A stretch of 22,095 nt of DNA from Vitrella brassicaformis (Eukaryota > Sar > Vitrellaceae), in the NCBI GenBank assembly GCA_001179505.1, contig CDMY01000104.1, forward strand, positions 132,511 through 154,605. The letters run 5' to 3'. Positions 1-9,768 of this stretch are shown here, one piece after another. Below the pieces are notes generated by a model, which saw nothing but the letters and a program-made list of their open reading frames with translations, was not told where the DNA came from and did not search any database. Every line of letters starts with the position of its first letter. Positions within the stretch are counted from its first letter, which is position 1. A program made the position numbers and the translations under genes.

Positions 1-1867
1 GGGGTCACGTACGCATTCGAACAGCTCCCTGACAAAAAGTCCGCTCAGCCACGTGGGCATGGCAAACAGCACCCCCTCCACCACAAGCGTCACTCGCTCA
101 ACCATCGGCAGATACCCAAACGCCCCCAGGTCCGCCGACCGCCCCAGCAAGGGCTGACGGTTGAAGAAGCGATGCAGCCGCACCGACACGGCCCTCGCCC
201 GGTCGGCCGCAGAGTGGCCCGGACAGGTCGGGATGTTGAGCAGGTTGCAGGACCATTGGTTGCCGATGGTCGACGGGGGGCCGGTGCGCGTATTCTTGGG
301 CATGCAGATGCCCAGCTTGCCCATCACCGTCGCATGAGGCGCGTGCCCGACGATGGCCACGGGTTTCTTCTCGTCGTCGGAGAGGGAGGGGCTGCAGCTG
401 CAATCGCCATTATCGGCGTTGTCTGCCGGTTCTGCGGGTGTGGGTGGAGGAGTGGGTGGTGCGGGGGGTGGGAGGGTGATTGCGGGGGCGTATGTGGCGA
501 TGGTGTCTTCCTCGTGGAATGTGATGGCGGGGGAGAGAGTTGACGAGGGGGTGGCTGTGGCTGTGGCGGGGAAGACCTCTTCTGGATCGGTGCGCACCTG
601 ACGACAGAAATTAAGAGAGACAGAGAGATGGGAACGACGCGCCTCGGGCTGTGGGGTGTGTTTGTGTTGTGTGGCGGCTCACCGATGCGGTCTCGACCTC
701 CATCCTCTCTCCCCTCCCGTCAGCAGCAGCGGCGGGTGCCATCGGCAGCGGCAGAGACACGAACTCCTTGGTTGCACCACTGTCCAGCCGCCAGCCTGAC
801 GTGCCGCGCTGCACCTTCTCCGCGTACCGCACATACGCCCCGCTCAGGCAGCTCACCATCAGGTCGTTCAGCGTCAGCTTGGCACCACGCTTCTTCTGCT
901 TGCCCTTGCCGCCACCACCACCACCACCAAGGAGCGTCTTGACTCTCTTGGCTTCGTTCAGGCTGATGGACAATGGCAGGGTGCAGGTCATGCGATGGTC
1001 GCGGGATCTCGCACTCCGTCTCGCGCCTGGCGTGTCGAAGGAGAGTTGCTTCTGGGCGTCGCAGAGGTAGTAGACCAGCGTGACCAATGGGGCCATCACA
1101 TAGGTGGTGATGGTGTCAGCAAGCGTGGGTGTGGGGGAGGTGCCTGTGGGCTGGGGGGATGGGGCTGTGTACGAGGCTACTGCGGCCGATTGTGGGTCGA
1201 GCAGGGCTGGGAGGAGCATCTGGAAAAGGGCGATGCCGTCAACGATCGAGTGGTGGAAGCGGAGCAGGACGACGGACGACGGCTTGACGCGGAGCTCGGC
1301 CTCATCGTGGTCCACAATCGTCACCCCCTCTAGCACCAACACCTGCCACGCCGGCCGGCCGCGGCCGAAAGGCGTCCCCGCCACCCTGTTGATCCAACCC
1401 TCCAGCTCCCTCTTCGTCAGCGCGCCATTCTCACCCTCGCCCCCATCCTCCTGAGCATCGCCGATCGGCACCTTGACCACATGGTGGTCCATGTCCATCG
1501 CGTCGGACTGCACCCACCCGAGCTTCCACAGCCGTCTTTGCACAGCGCAGTGCAGCCGCGGGTGCTTGAGCCGCCCGTACACATCGCACCCGAGCCACCG
1601 TCGCCCCACCATCTCCCTGAGCGACTCGGCCGTGAGGCTGCCGTCCGCCACAACTGTCGCATTGATCAGGAAGCGCTCGTCGGTGAGGAACTGGATCTCC
1701 TGCCCCGTCAGAGGCGTGAACGGCTCGCGGGATCGGCGCAGCAGCAACGTCAGCATACGGAAGCAAAGGTCCGATATGGCTGTGATGGCGTAGTAGAGGG
1801 CGAGGAAGGGCAGGAGGAGGGCAGCGAGGAGGAGGGCTGCGGGGAGCTCCAAGATAATGGCCGCCAT
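1..1867 (-). CDS. WS/DGAT-family O-acyltransferase (3' end beyond window)
   Basis: Likely joins an acyl-CoA to a fatty alcohol or diacylglycerol at the ER membrane, making wax ester or triacylglycerol. Exons read on the minus strand are 1867-683 and 597 to beyond position 1. The intron (682-598) has a GTGAGC donor and CAG acceptor, and both junctions are phase 0. The protein starts MAAIILEL, with a hydrophobic segment at about residues 4-34 that probably anchors it. The acyltransferase active-site motif HHxxxDG is present as HHSIVDG at residues 205-211. The second exon is open for 199 codons to the edge and contains the Asn-Gln and Asn-x-x-x-Pro region expected of the WSD1 C-terminal domain, after a Pro/Ala-rich linker. 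The frame of that exon is uninterrupted across the linker, which supports the splice. Substrate choice between wax ester and triacylglycerol cannot be told from sequence. The start is the first ATG of the open frame, and it faces gene 2 head to head. Confidence 0.85.
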
Positions 1868-2257
1868 CCTTTCCGTAGTCAGTCAGTCAGAAGGCGCCTC
1901 GCATCTGTCAGTCAGTCAGTCGCCCCACCTGCAAACACGCAACCAAACACACGATGCGAAAAGGTGCTCCTCCGTTGCACGAGTGCTGTGTGGACGTACC
2001 TCGTCGCAAACCAGCGCGGGAGAGAGCGCGCAACTCACAGATGCGAGCTTAGCCGTTAGATTTGCCTGGTCGGGCTGGCGATTTGCAGTGCCCGGCAGAC
2101 GTCCCGACAGCCGCACCGACTCCCCTCTGTCTGCCTCGTAAGAAACGACGTCACTGGAAAGAGGCGAACTCTTGTGTGCAGATCTCTGTCGGTGTCGGGA
2201 TCTTGTGGCTGCGGTTGTGTTTGTTCAGCTCACGAAGTGCTTTGCAGTTGAGTACAG
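1868..2257. promoter_or_regulatory. Divergent intergenic region (acyltransferase / secreted protein)
   Basis: This 390-nt gap separates the start codons of two genes pointing away from each other, so it should hold both promoters and 5' leaders. It contains CAGT-type tandem repeats at about 1876-1922. It also contains GCGAGCTTAGC at 2043-2053, which recurs exactly in the next divergent gap at 7424-7434. No TATA box was recognised. The promoter role is inferred from position and motif sharing. Confidence 0.5.
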
Positions 2258-3142
2258 ATGGCAACGCCACGGCAGCAACCCCTCTGCACCTTCTCCCAGG
2301 GCCTCCTCCTGCTCTTTGTCATTGCCCTTCTTACACTCAGCCACGCACAGCCGCTGACACTCAGCGAGACCCCCGAGGGCGACGCCCTCGCCCTCTTCTA
2401 CGGCAAATCCTCTCTCGGCATCGACGACGACCGATCTGACGACGTGGCCTCTTGGACAGTCAAGGCCGCCGAGGCCGACGACACACAGCAGGCGGCCACA
2501 TCTGCAAATGCTGCCATTGGGTCGCTGCAGTTCGAGTCCATCAACTGGCACCCGCAGAAGGCCGACATCCACATGACGGTCCTGCCGTCGTGGAGCCAGT
2601 ACGACCCTGAGGCTGGGTGCTTTGTGTACCGCGTCGAGGCGCTCGACGATCAAGGCGGGGTCATCAAGGAGTCCAACGTGGTGCGGTCGAGGGCGTGTTC
2701 GGGCGGCGATGGGACTATCGACGGTGCGCGGGCGCACGAGCTGCTGCTGACTGCTGCGGGGGAGGAGGACGACTATGTGCTGCCGATGGGAGGAGCCGAT
2801 GATCTGGACGCCTATGGGTCTGATGATGCAGATCTGGAGGGTGGTAGTGATGTGACTGTGGCGCCAGAAAGCGCGTCGAGCAATAACAACGAGGCCTGGG
2901 TTGACGAGGAGCAGGTGCAGTCGCTCAGGAGGCGGTGGGAGGAGCACACAGAGGTGGAGGTGGTGGCCGAGAAGGAGAGGACCACGGCGCCGGCAGCGGA
3001 ACACACTGAAGATGCTGACAGTGACAGTGAGAGTGGTCAGGATGATGGTCATGAGAAGAAAGATACAAGAGACGCCAGCAGGAAGATCTTTCCCGACTGC
3101 AGCCCTGCGGAGCCTTTTTGTGGCAGAGTGCGAGTGCTGTAG
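2258..3142 (+). CDS. Secreted acidic protein of unknown function
   Basis: Intronless open frame of 294 codons, ATG to TAG. The N-terminus has a typical signal peptide: a short polar start, then a Leu/Val/Phe-rich core at about residues 13-27, with likely cleavage after SHAQ near residue 31. The mature part (about 263 residues) has a folded-looking section at about residues 85-150 containing aromatic residues and two cysteines. An acidic, Glu/Asp/Ser-rich, probably disordered tail follows. The extreme C-terminus has two more cysteines in PDCSPAEPFCGR. I recognise no family. The codon composition is GC-rich like its neighbours, and the alternative frames are less protein-like. Expected location is outside the cell or in the endomembrane lumen. 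It shares a promoter gap with the acyltransferase and converges on the RBR ligase gene. Confidence 0.7.
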   Translation: MATPRQQPLCTFSQGLLLLFVIALLTLSHAQPLTLSETPEGDALALFYGKSSLGIDDDRSDDVASWTVKAAEADDTQQAATSANAAIGSLQFESINWHPQKADIHMTVLPSWSQYDPEAGCFVYRVEALDDQGGVIKESNVVRSRACSGGDGTIDGARAHELLLTAAGEEDDYVLPMGGADDLDAYGSDDADLEGGSDVTVAPESASSNNNEAWVDEEQVQSLRRRWEEHTEVEVVAEKERTTAPAAEHTEDADSDSESGQDDGHEKKDTRDASRKIFPDCSPAEPFCGRVRVL

Positions 3143-4201
3143 GGCCGATAGGTGAGGTGGATCGGCGGCCTTTTTCCGCCCCCTCTCTGCTCGATAGATA
3201 CTTGTTCTCGTCTGTCTGTCTGTTGGTTGGTTGGAAGTGTGTGTCTCTGTGTGTGGTGTGGGTCTGTAACTAAACTAGGTGTCTGCAGAGAGAGACGGGA
3301 GTGGAGTGCGCTCTGTGCTGCTGGGGCGGACAGACAGAACAGACAGCCATATTTGTGAGGTGTAATTGACTGATGGTGTAATTGACAAGAAAGTGGTGCT
3401 GGTTGTGATTTAAACAGACGTGCTTGACGTGACGTGATGGAATGGAATGGAATGGACGCAATGGATGCGAAGAAAGCTGTGCAGATGAGTGGCGTGATTG
3501 GTTGGTTGGTTGCACAGGATTGGTGTGCACATCATGGCCTCATGGTGAGTGTGTGTGTGCGCGTGTGTGTGGTTGTTATGTGGTTGTGTGCCCTGTTCTG
3601 TAGTGTGTGTGGAGAGAGAGAGATGTCTTTCGTTTGTACCGCGTATATGTATATAATATGTGTGTGTGTGTGAGATAGTCACGTGTGTGTGGATAAATGC
3701 CTGTGTGTGTGTGTGTGGAGAGAGAGTCTCTAGGTGCCCTCATCTCATTTGTGTTGGTGTCCTTCCTTGCTGCCTGTTTGTTTGTATGCCCCAAAGAGAG
3801 TGAGTGACTGCAATCAATTAGGACCTTTATCGTAATGATGATATGAATGAAGGTGTGACGGACGGATCAACACTTCCTTATCCATCTGTCCATCCAGCCA
3901 CCCACTACGCGACGCAGCTTCCGTCACTCTCACCGTCAGTCGACTCGACTCAAGCAACCAGTGACCAACAAACAAACAAAACCGCCGCCCAGCACGCAGC
4001 ACGAGCAAACTTACAAACCAAGACATATTCACAGTGTCCCCCCCTCTCCCTCCCGCTCCCCTCCCCATCACAAAAGGCAGCACAGCAGCCAGGCCAGCCA
4101 CCTGAGCAAAGCTGACTCGACTCAGCAGAGGAGAGGATAATCCATTCATCCAGCGCATAGGGCATTATTGGCCCTCTCTCTGTCTGTCTCTGTTGTGACA
4201 G
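3143..4201. other. 1.06-kb convergent intergenic region, simple-repeat rich
   Basis: Lies between the stop codons of genes 2 and 3, so it holds two 3' untranslated regions. The left part is strongly TG-rich on the plus strand, with several (TG)n runs and GGTTGGTTGG and GGAATGGAAT tandem repeats. The right part is C-rich. The reading frames here are repeat translations, with no splice-linked coding pattern on either strand. I see no RNA gene. Confidence 0.6.
3540..3720. repeat. TG/CA microsatellite cluster
   Basis: Several interrupted (TG)n runs, the longest about 7-8 units (near 3660-3672 and 3702-3716), plus short (AG)n stretches. This is simple-sequence DNA in the 3' intergenic region with no coding potential. 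Confidence 0.7.
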
Positions 4202-7200
4202 TCAATCGTTGGTGTGCTGTCTGCACCGTGCGCCAAGGCCAAAATGCGCCCCTATGGCGCCCTTGCCCTGCAGCCTGGCACCACACAGGTAGCAGAAGTT
4301 GGCGCGACACGCCCAGCAGCTGCACACACACACACACGCACACACAGAGAGAGAGAGAGAGAGACTGATGGTCATGTGCGGGTCTGTTCTCTTTGTTGTG
4401 TACACACATGATATGGTTGTTGGCTCCTTGTTTCTGGTTGCGCGAGTGACACTGCGGGCACTGGCGTATCCTCAGCATCATACCGGCGGCCCTGTGGCCC
4501 CGCCGAGGTCGTCGTGGCGCCCGCAGTCTCCCCTCCGGGCGGCCGTCGCCGTCGCCGTCGCCGTCGCCGTCATCCTCATCGTCATCGTCGTCCATCAGCT
4601 CCCAATCCTGCGCCCACACACAGACAACGGTGTGGTGCATTGTGCGGGTGCGTTGTGGGTGAGGTGGGTGAATGCATTGGCTAGACCTCATCGTCGTCAT
4701 CTTCATCGTCGTCGTCGTCTTCGAATTGGGGGTGCCGACGGACGACGGGGCGGCCAAGGGGACCACTGACACATACCATCCATCCATCCATGTCTGTGTG
4801 TCTGTCTGTCTGTCTGTGTGTCTGTCTGTTTGTGTACCGTGGGTGGTTGAGGCCTCTCATCATTCTGTTCCACCTCTCAATCTCCTCCATGTCAAAGAGG
4901 TTGCAGTTGGGATTGTTGGCGAAGTGCTCGTACCTGCGCACACACATCACATGGAGAAGCGAATATATGAACGACTCACCTCACCAACCACGCAGGCAGG
5001 GCACAGCAGATATCTAATGCGTGTCTGCCTGGATGTGTGGATGTCTACCCGCTGATTGGCTGGAGGCACTTCCAGCAGAAGTTGGTGTAGCACTGCTCGC
5101 ACTTCTGATGCATGTCACACACGCGCGCGCGCGTGACATATTGGCCTCGTGTATGTGTGTGTGTGTGTGTGTGTGTGAGTAGGCTGACCATCTTGTTGCA
5201 CCCCTCCGTCTTGTAAATGGCCATACCGCACGTCGGGCACTGAATGAACACACACACACACAGGGTCGCATATTCATCCGTTTCTCCCTCCCTCCCTCCC
5301 TCCCTCCGTCTCTCTCACCTGTCTGGCCTCCCTCTTAATGGTCTTGAGGCTCTCGGCCTCTTGCTTTAAGTTCTGCTCACGACGAAGTACCTCCTCGCCA
5401 TACGCCTACACACACACACACACACACACACATGGCAGATGGGTGGACGCACGAGCAGGCCTTTTTCTGGCAGTAAGCCAGACCTTGTCGCCCTTAGATC
5501 TGGCTTCGAGGACTTCGAGGAGCTGCTCGGGGTCCAGACAAGCAGTGCCGGGGTGCCATTCGGCCCGGCAGATGCCGCAAAAGGCGAACTGACCGCCAGA
5601 CACACCACACGGAGAGAACGACCCGTGGCCACTGGCTCACATGATGCAAACAGGCATGCTCTCTCTTACGTGGCACTTGGGGCATCGCGCAAGGTGATCT
5701 GCGTCCTCCAGCACCGCCTGATGCAATGCACCCACCTCACATCAGTCGGTCAGTCACGCCCCTTCCCTCCCTCTCCCTCCCTCCCTCCCTCACCCACATA
5801 CCTACCGTGTTTTCGTTCCTGTGCGCTTCGCATCTCGGGCAGTAGACCAGGTCGCCCATGCCATCCAATGCCTTCTGCAGCGACAGCCGCTGCCACCTCT
5901 CATACTCGTCTTCATCCAGCAGGCGATGCAGCACCTCGGGGTCAATCGAACGGCCGCACGACGGCTCCGGGCAGCGCAGCAGATTTATGGCACCGTCCTG
6001 CAGTGCAGCACACACAGAGATTGTGTGGGTGTGGGTGTGGGTGTGGGTGTGGGGCAGGGAGGGAGGGAGGGAGGGGGTGTGCTGACTTTGACGTGTGTCT
6101 TGACGAGGCCTGCGAGGCACTGAGTGCAGTAGGCGTGTCGGCAGCCGGGCAGTCGGTCCATCCTCTCGCCAAGCATCACGTCAAAGCATATCTGATGGAT
6201 GGATGGATGGATGGTCGACACTCTACGCCATGCCGCTCCGCGTGTATGCATGCATACCCACCATACCATGCAGGTGTGTTTGGTGGAACGGTACTCCACG
6301 TCTTCTCGAGAGGCGTCGTATCGCAGCAGCTCCTCCACACACACGCCCACGTCTGCGCACTCCTGCATCGCCCGGGGGTCGCCTGTGGTGTGGCCGTCGC
6401 CACCCTCCTCCCTTAACGGAGCGATGACAATCAGCCGCCCCATCGATAAATAGCCCATCGAATCTGTGGACAAAAAACTGACCACCACACCACACCGCAC
6501 CGATCGATCCATCTCTCATTCATTCTCATGACGCACCCACTCACTTTGCCCAAGTGAAGACGATCGGGCTCCCAGGCCCCTCCTCCTCCCACAGCTGGTC
6601 CAGCCGTCTGCACAGCCTGCCGACGGCCCCCTTGTCGATCCACATGGCCGACAAAGTGAAGAAGGGCGACCTCCTCGAGGGGTATGCGGGCGGCATGACG
6701 ATGTGCAGGGAGAGGGGCGGGAGGAAACGGACGCGGCCGATGGGGACGTCCTGCTGCTCTATCCTGAGCCGGTCGGGGTGGTCCTCATCTCCTGCGTAAT
6801 TGGGGTGGTGCTGGGCGGAGGGTTCCTCGAACCGAGCGATGACGTCGATCGCCTCGTCGGATGGGGCGTCGGCCGACGATGGCGCGTCGGGGAAGGTCAC
6901 CTGCACAGGCAGACAGGCGAGTACATGGCGGGATGTGTGTGTGGGGGTGTCTGTGTGTCTGTGTCTGTGGCGGCCGCTCACTTCCACGTCTAGCTGGAAG
7001 ACTCTAGGGCTCTTGTCAGTAGATATGGCTGCAGACACATGACGCACACAGACAACAGACAGACACCAGGCACCGTCGAGTGAGCGTGGAGATAGATGAG
7101 TAGACAAGACAATGACGCCCACCCAATCCAATCCACCTTTAAAAGCCTCCATGTAGATGCTTTCCAGTGCCATAATCTCATCCTCCTGCGCCCTCTCGTT

Positions 7201-7377
7201 GGCCTCGCGCTCACCCTCGTCAAGCACGATGTCCTCTCGCTCCTCATTCTGCAGCTCATCTGATGGCGGTGGCTCATCGGTGACAGGTATTGGCTCATCT
7301 GTCTTCTTGTCCTTGTGAGAGTCCTGCGGCAATGCTGTCTTGCTCTTGGGCACCCACACAGTTTGCCTTTTGGCCAT
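4202..7377 (-). CDS. RNF14-like RWD-RBR E3 ubiquitin ligase, 15 exons
   Basis: RBR ligases take ubiquitin from an E2 onto a RING2 cysteine, then pass it to substrates. Minus-strand exons: 7377-7137, 7028-6982, 6900-6545, 6477-6267, 6191-6087, 5997-5806, 5717-5670, 5588-5484, 5405-5319, 5239-5189, 5104-5049, 4933-4838, 4765-4687, 4607-4408, 4319-4202. All phases agree and give 663 residues. Domains: RWD about 60-225 (EDEIMALESIY start, FTWANFLS end as in RNF14); RING1 from about 284 (CMICF, CRHAYCTQC); IBR about 375-412; RING2 465-500 (CPTCGMAIY, EGCNKM), with probable catalytic Cys near 483; then YEHF..NCNLF as in RNF14. After an Asp-rich linker, a further zinc-type module (CPQC, NNHIICWAC, FCYLC, CRQH) ends the protein and resembles the tail of plant RNF14-like ligases. 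The upstream in-frame TTG is not a start, so the ATG at 7377 was chosen. Two introns (7136-7029, 6981-6901) are stop-free multiples of three. Confidence 0.88.
5281..5308. repeat. (CCCT)n tract in an RBR-gene intron
   Basis: Tandem CCCT/TCCC units inside the intron 5318-5240 of the ligase gene. Similar runs occur at about 5764-5790. Simple sequence, possibly length-variable. Confidence 0.7.
6027..6076 (+). repeat. G-tract array, (GGGTGT)4 followed by (GGGA)n
   Basis: Positions 6027-6054 hold four GGGTGT units and a GGGG. Positions 6057-6076 hold a further run of GGGA units. At least eight G-triplets are spaced by 1-3 bases, enough to fold one or two G-quadruplexes on the plus strand. The array sits in the intron 6086-5998 of the minus-strand ligase gene, so the pre-mRNA carries the C-rich strand. 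Confidence 0.75.
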
Positions 7378-7458
7378 CTCCTCCTCCTCCCTCCGAGAGA
7401 GCGGTTTTACGGAAAGTCCCTCCGCGAGCTTAGCGTGCAAAGAAGGGGGAAGGGAAAG
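7378..7458. promoter_or_regulatory. 81-nt bidirectional promoter gap with two shared boxes
   Basis: Only 81 nt separate the ligase ATG (minus) from the ATG of gene 4 (plus). Box A, GAGCGGTTTTACGGAA at 7399-7414, recurs with one mismatch at 10476-10491 in another divergent gap. Box B, GCGAGCTTAGC at 7424-7434, recurs at 2043-2053. Polypurine/polypyrimidine stretches flank the boxes. A bidirectional core promoter is inferred from spacing and from the shared boxes. Confidence 0.6.
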
Positions 7459-8769
7459 ATGGACCCCATCGAGGACAAGAGCATCATTTGGCCGCAGCCG
7501 TACAAACCCGCTCTGCGAGGTGGGTATCAGTCACTCATTTGTCTGTGTGGATTCACGTCTGTCTGTGTGCTGCAGGGCTCCCTGCTGCGGCAGCTCCCCA
7601 CCCTGAGGCTGCCCCTCACCCTGGTCATCAGCCGAACGTAGAGGACCAGTTCATCATCGAGATAGAAGACGATGACGTGGGAGAGCAGCAGCAGCATCAC
7701 GACGACGCCCATGCGGCCAATGCCGCCGCTGGGGCTGCTGCTCAACGTGAAGAAGACCAAGGCCAACGCGAGCAGCAGGACTATCAGCGGGCGGGTGCAG
7801 CCGGGGAATTTGAGGACTCTGAGAAGACCGAGTCTCAGAGTCAGGGGAGCGGCGAGATGGAGCGGATTGGCAGGGGCAAGGGCGAGGACAAGGGAGCGGT
7901 TTCCATGAGTGAGAGTGAAGGTCAGGAAGAGGATTCTGAATCGGACGGTGACGATGGCGCTGATGAGTACATCGACGAACAGAATTTTGACGAGGGTGAG
8001 ATGCGGCATGCACGATGGCGGTCGCTGGATGTTTCCATTGCAGTAGTGTTTCTGTGTTTCTGTGTGTCTGTGTGTGTGCCAGAGGATGTTCCGAGGCCAG
8101 ATGACACGCCAAAGAGGCGTCTATTCGTTCCCGAGATGAAGGACGTCCCCCCTCTCACTGACGAGGCCTACGGGGCCCTCCCTCAACGTATGCAACGACT
8201 AACAAAAGACAGACACCACACCAAATCACGGCTGACACTGATGTTGCTGCCCTCGGTCAGTGCTCGACCGCCTCAACGAGAGCCTCGTCGCCGAGTACCT
8301 CATGGGCAAGGACACCCTGGCCCCGCCGCTGCCCACACGGCAACACACCACCGGCATCAAATGGAAGCCGCGGCAAACCGCGTTCGGCAAGCCCAGAAAC
8401 CCTGGGAGCTGGGCGTGGTCGCTGCCCAAGTCGCTGCGGGCCGAGCGCGAGCCGACCAACACGCTCAAGGAGAGAGGGACCGTGAAGGTCAAGTGCCGCA
8501 CCGCCGAGGCCATCAGGGAGGGATTGCGGCTGGCGGTGAAGAGAAGGGACGAGATGCTCGAGAGACACAAGCAGCGGAAGCAGCAGCAGCAGCAGCAGAT
8601 GAAGGAGGAAGTGAAGCAGGAAATCAAGAGGGAGAGGGAGAGAGAGGAGGGCAGCAGCAGAGACAGTGCCCCTGCTGCTGCCGCCGCCGCCGGTGATGGT
8701 GGACGTGCGAATAAGCGGCGCAGACAGGATGAGGATGAGGTCGGAGAGACGGGGATGGAGAGTGACTAA
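7459..8769 (+). CDS. Low-complexity acidic/basic protein, probably nuclear, unknown function
   Basis: Exons 7459-7519, 7576-7995, 8083-8187 and 8261-8769 join in phases 1, 1 and 1 to give 364 residues. The first intron is only 56 nt. Order along the protein: a short N-terminal segment MDPIEDKSIIWPQPYKPALR; an acidic, Glu/Ser/Gln-rich middle (about 45-160); a compact conserved-looking part at about 165-260 with LLDRLNESLVAEYL and a Trp/Pro/Lys-rich stretch around WKPRQTAFGKP; a charged helical region with six consecutive glutamines; and a basic KRRR patch near the C-terminus that could be a nuclear signal. I do not recognise the family. Nuclear location is inferred only from composition. The start is the first ATG after the shared promoter boxes and needs no further exon. 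Confidence 0.72.
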
Positions 8770-8944
8770 CTGATCTCTGCCGCGGGCTGCCCTCATTTTT
8801 CGTGGCATATGAGCTCGTATGTCTGTCTCGCTTTGAGGAATGGACGGACGGCTTGGGACGGTATGTGGTGTGTGGGGTGATGGCTGTATGGATGGATGTG
8901 CCGCAGTGTCTGTCGTATTGCGGCGAATGAGCCGCATGTAATGT

Positions 8945-8984
8945 ATAGTATAGATAGGTGGGATAGTATAGAGATAGGTGGGAT
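8945..8984. repeat. Two-copy direct repeat of about 20 nt
   Basis: The unit ATAGTATAGATAGGTGGGAT at 8945-8964 is followed by a second copy at 8963-8984 with an AG insertion. It lies about 180 nt past the stop codon of gene 4. A local tandem duplication is likely. Confidence 0.7.
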
Positions 8985-9158
8985 CGGCTGTCGTGCGTGT
9001 GTGTGTGGTGCCTCACGTTCGGGTGAGACTGAGGTAGTGCTGAAAAACTTTTGAGGTAACGGCCCGGTACGTACGAGGGAATGAGTGGTCTGGACGAACG
9101 GTCTGTCTGTCGCGGCACACTTACGACACGACGTACACAATACTAGTACACACATTGG

Positions 9159-9187
9159 CCGGCCGTCCATCCATCCACACCGGCCGG
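9159..9187. repeat. GC-rich inverted repeat (7-bp stem, 15-nt loop)
   Basis: CCGGCCG at 9159-9165 pairs with CGGCCGG at 9181-9187 across a CATC-repeat loop. It could form a hairpin in either 3' region, but nothing more supports a function. Confidence 0.45.
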
Positions 9188-9768
9188 TGTCTCCTTGCCG
9201 CTGTGCCGCCCTCATCCTTGCTTCACCTCCCTCAGCAGATCAGCCACGAACGGTGGAAGCAGCCACCGCCCACAGTCGATCCACTGAACGATTCTCAGCA
9301 AGAATGAGGCACTGCACTGCATGACAACATCCACCTCGTTGGCAGCAGAAGAACGGGATGGGAGGAGAAAAACATCACACACACATCTGTTTTGGGTGCG
9401 CGCTGTCTGGCTGTCCCACTTCTATCAGCCGGCCTGACACCTTTGCTCATCAATGCCTCGACACATCGACGAACACAGGTGCACGTCGTGCAGACGAGAT
9501 GGGAGCACCCAGACGCATGAACACCCAACATCAGATCACCCGACGGACAGGCAGACAAGCTCAGCCAGCCCCTCACTTTCACACGCCAGACACACACAAC
9601 AGACAGACCACTGCGTACTCACCACCCACCATACGCACACGCACACGAGCAAAATCGCCCGTCGTGCACTGTGTTGTTGAAACACGCCTAGGCGGGTGAG
9701 TGTCCCCCCACCCTCCCTCCCAAGTTCCCTTCCCCATCCCTTGTGTGTGTGTGGTGGGAGGGGTGTGG

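Larger units (their letters stand above)
8770..9768. other. 1.0-kb convergent intergenic region
   Basis: Lies between the stop codons of genes 4 and 5. Open frames here have no matching splice sites or protein-like composition. It contains a two-copy direct repeat (8945-8984), a GC-rich inverted repeat (9159-9187), and short GATG and CATC tandem runs. No gene or RNA feature could be supported. Confidence 0.55.

Noticed and set aside
3270-4165. Several open frames rich in His/Thr or Val/Cys
   Set aside because: They are translations of TG/CA repeats without splice support.
4681-4683. Stop codon after the Asp-rich segment as the end of the ligase gene
   Set aside because: A GT donor just before it and in-phase downstream exons encode a Cys-rich module that fits RNF14-like ligases.
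6027-6054. GGGTGT array as an internal telomere repeat
   Set aside because: The unit does not match TTTAGGG-type telomeres, and it lies in an intron among other simple repeats.
6452-6477. Acceptor at ACAG|ATTCG for ligase exon 4
   Set aside because: It gives the wrong phase and a frame that is not protein-like. The upstream CAG|TTTTTT acceptor restores FTWANFLS, which matches the end of RWD in RNF14.
7378-7440. Upstream extension of the ligase to a TTG near 7440
   Set aside because: It is not an ATG and it overlaps the promoter boxes shared with the plus-strand gene.
9159-9187. Inverted repeat as a transcription terminator
   Set aside because: Eukaryotic polymerase II genes do not end this way, and the stem is only 7 bp.
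8624-9600. Minus- and plus-strand open frames in the convergent gap
   Set aside because: Composition follows simple repeats, and no consistent donor/acceptor phases were found.
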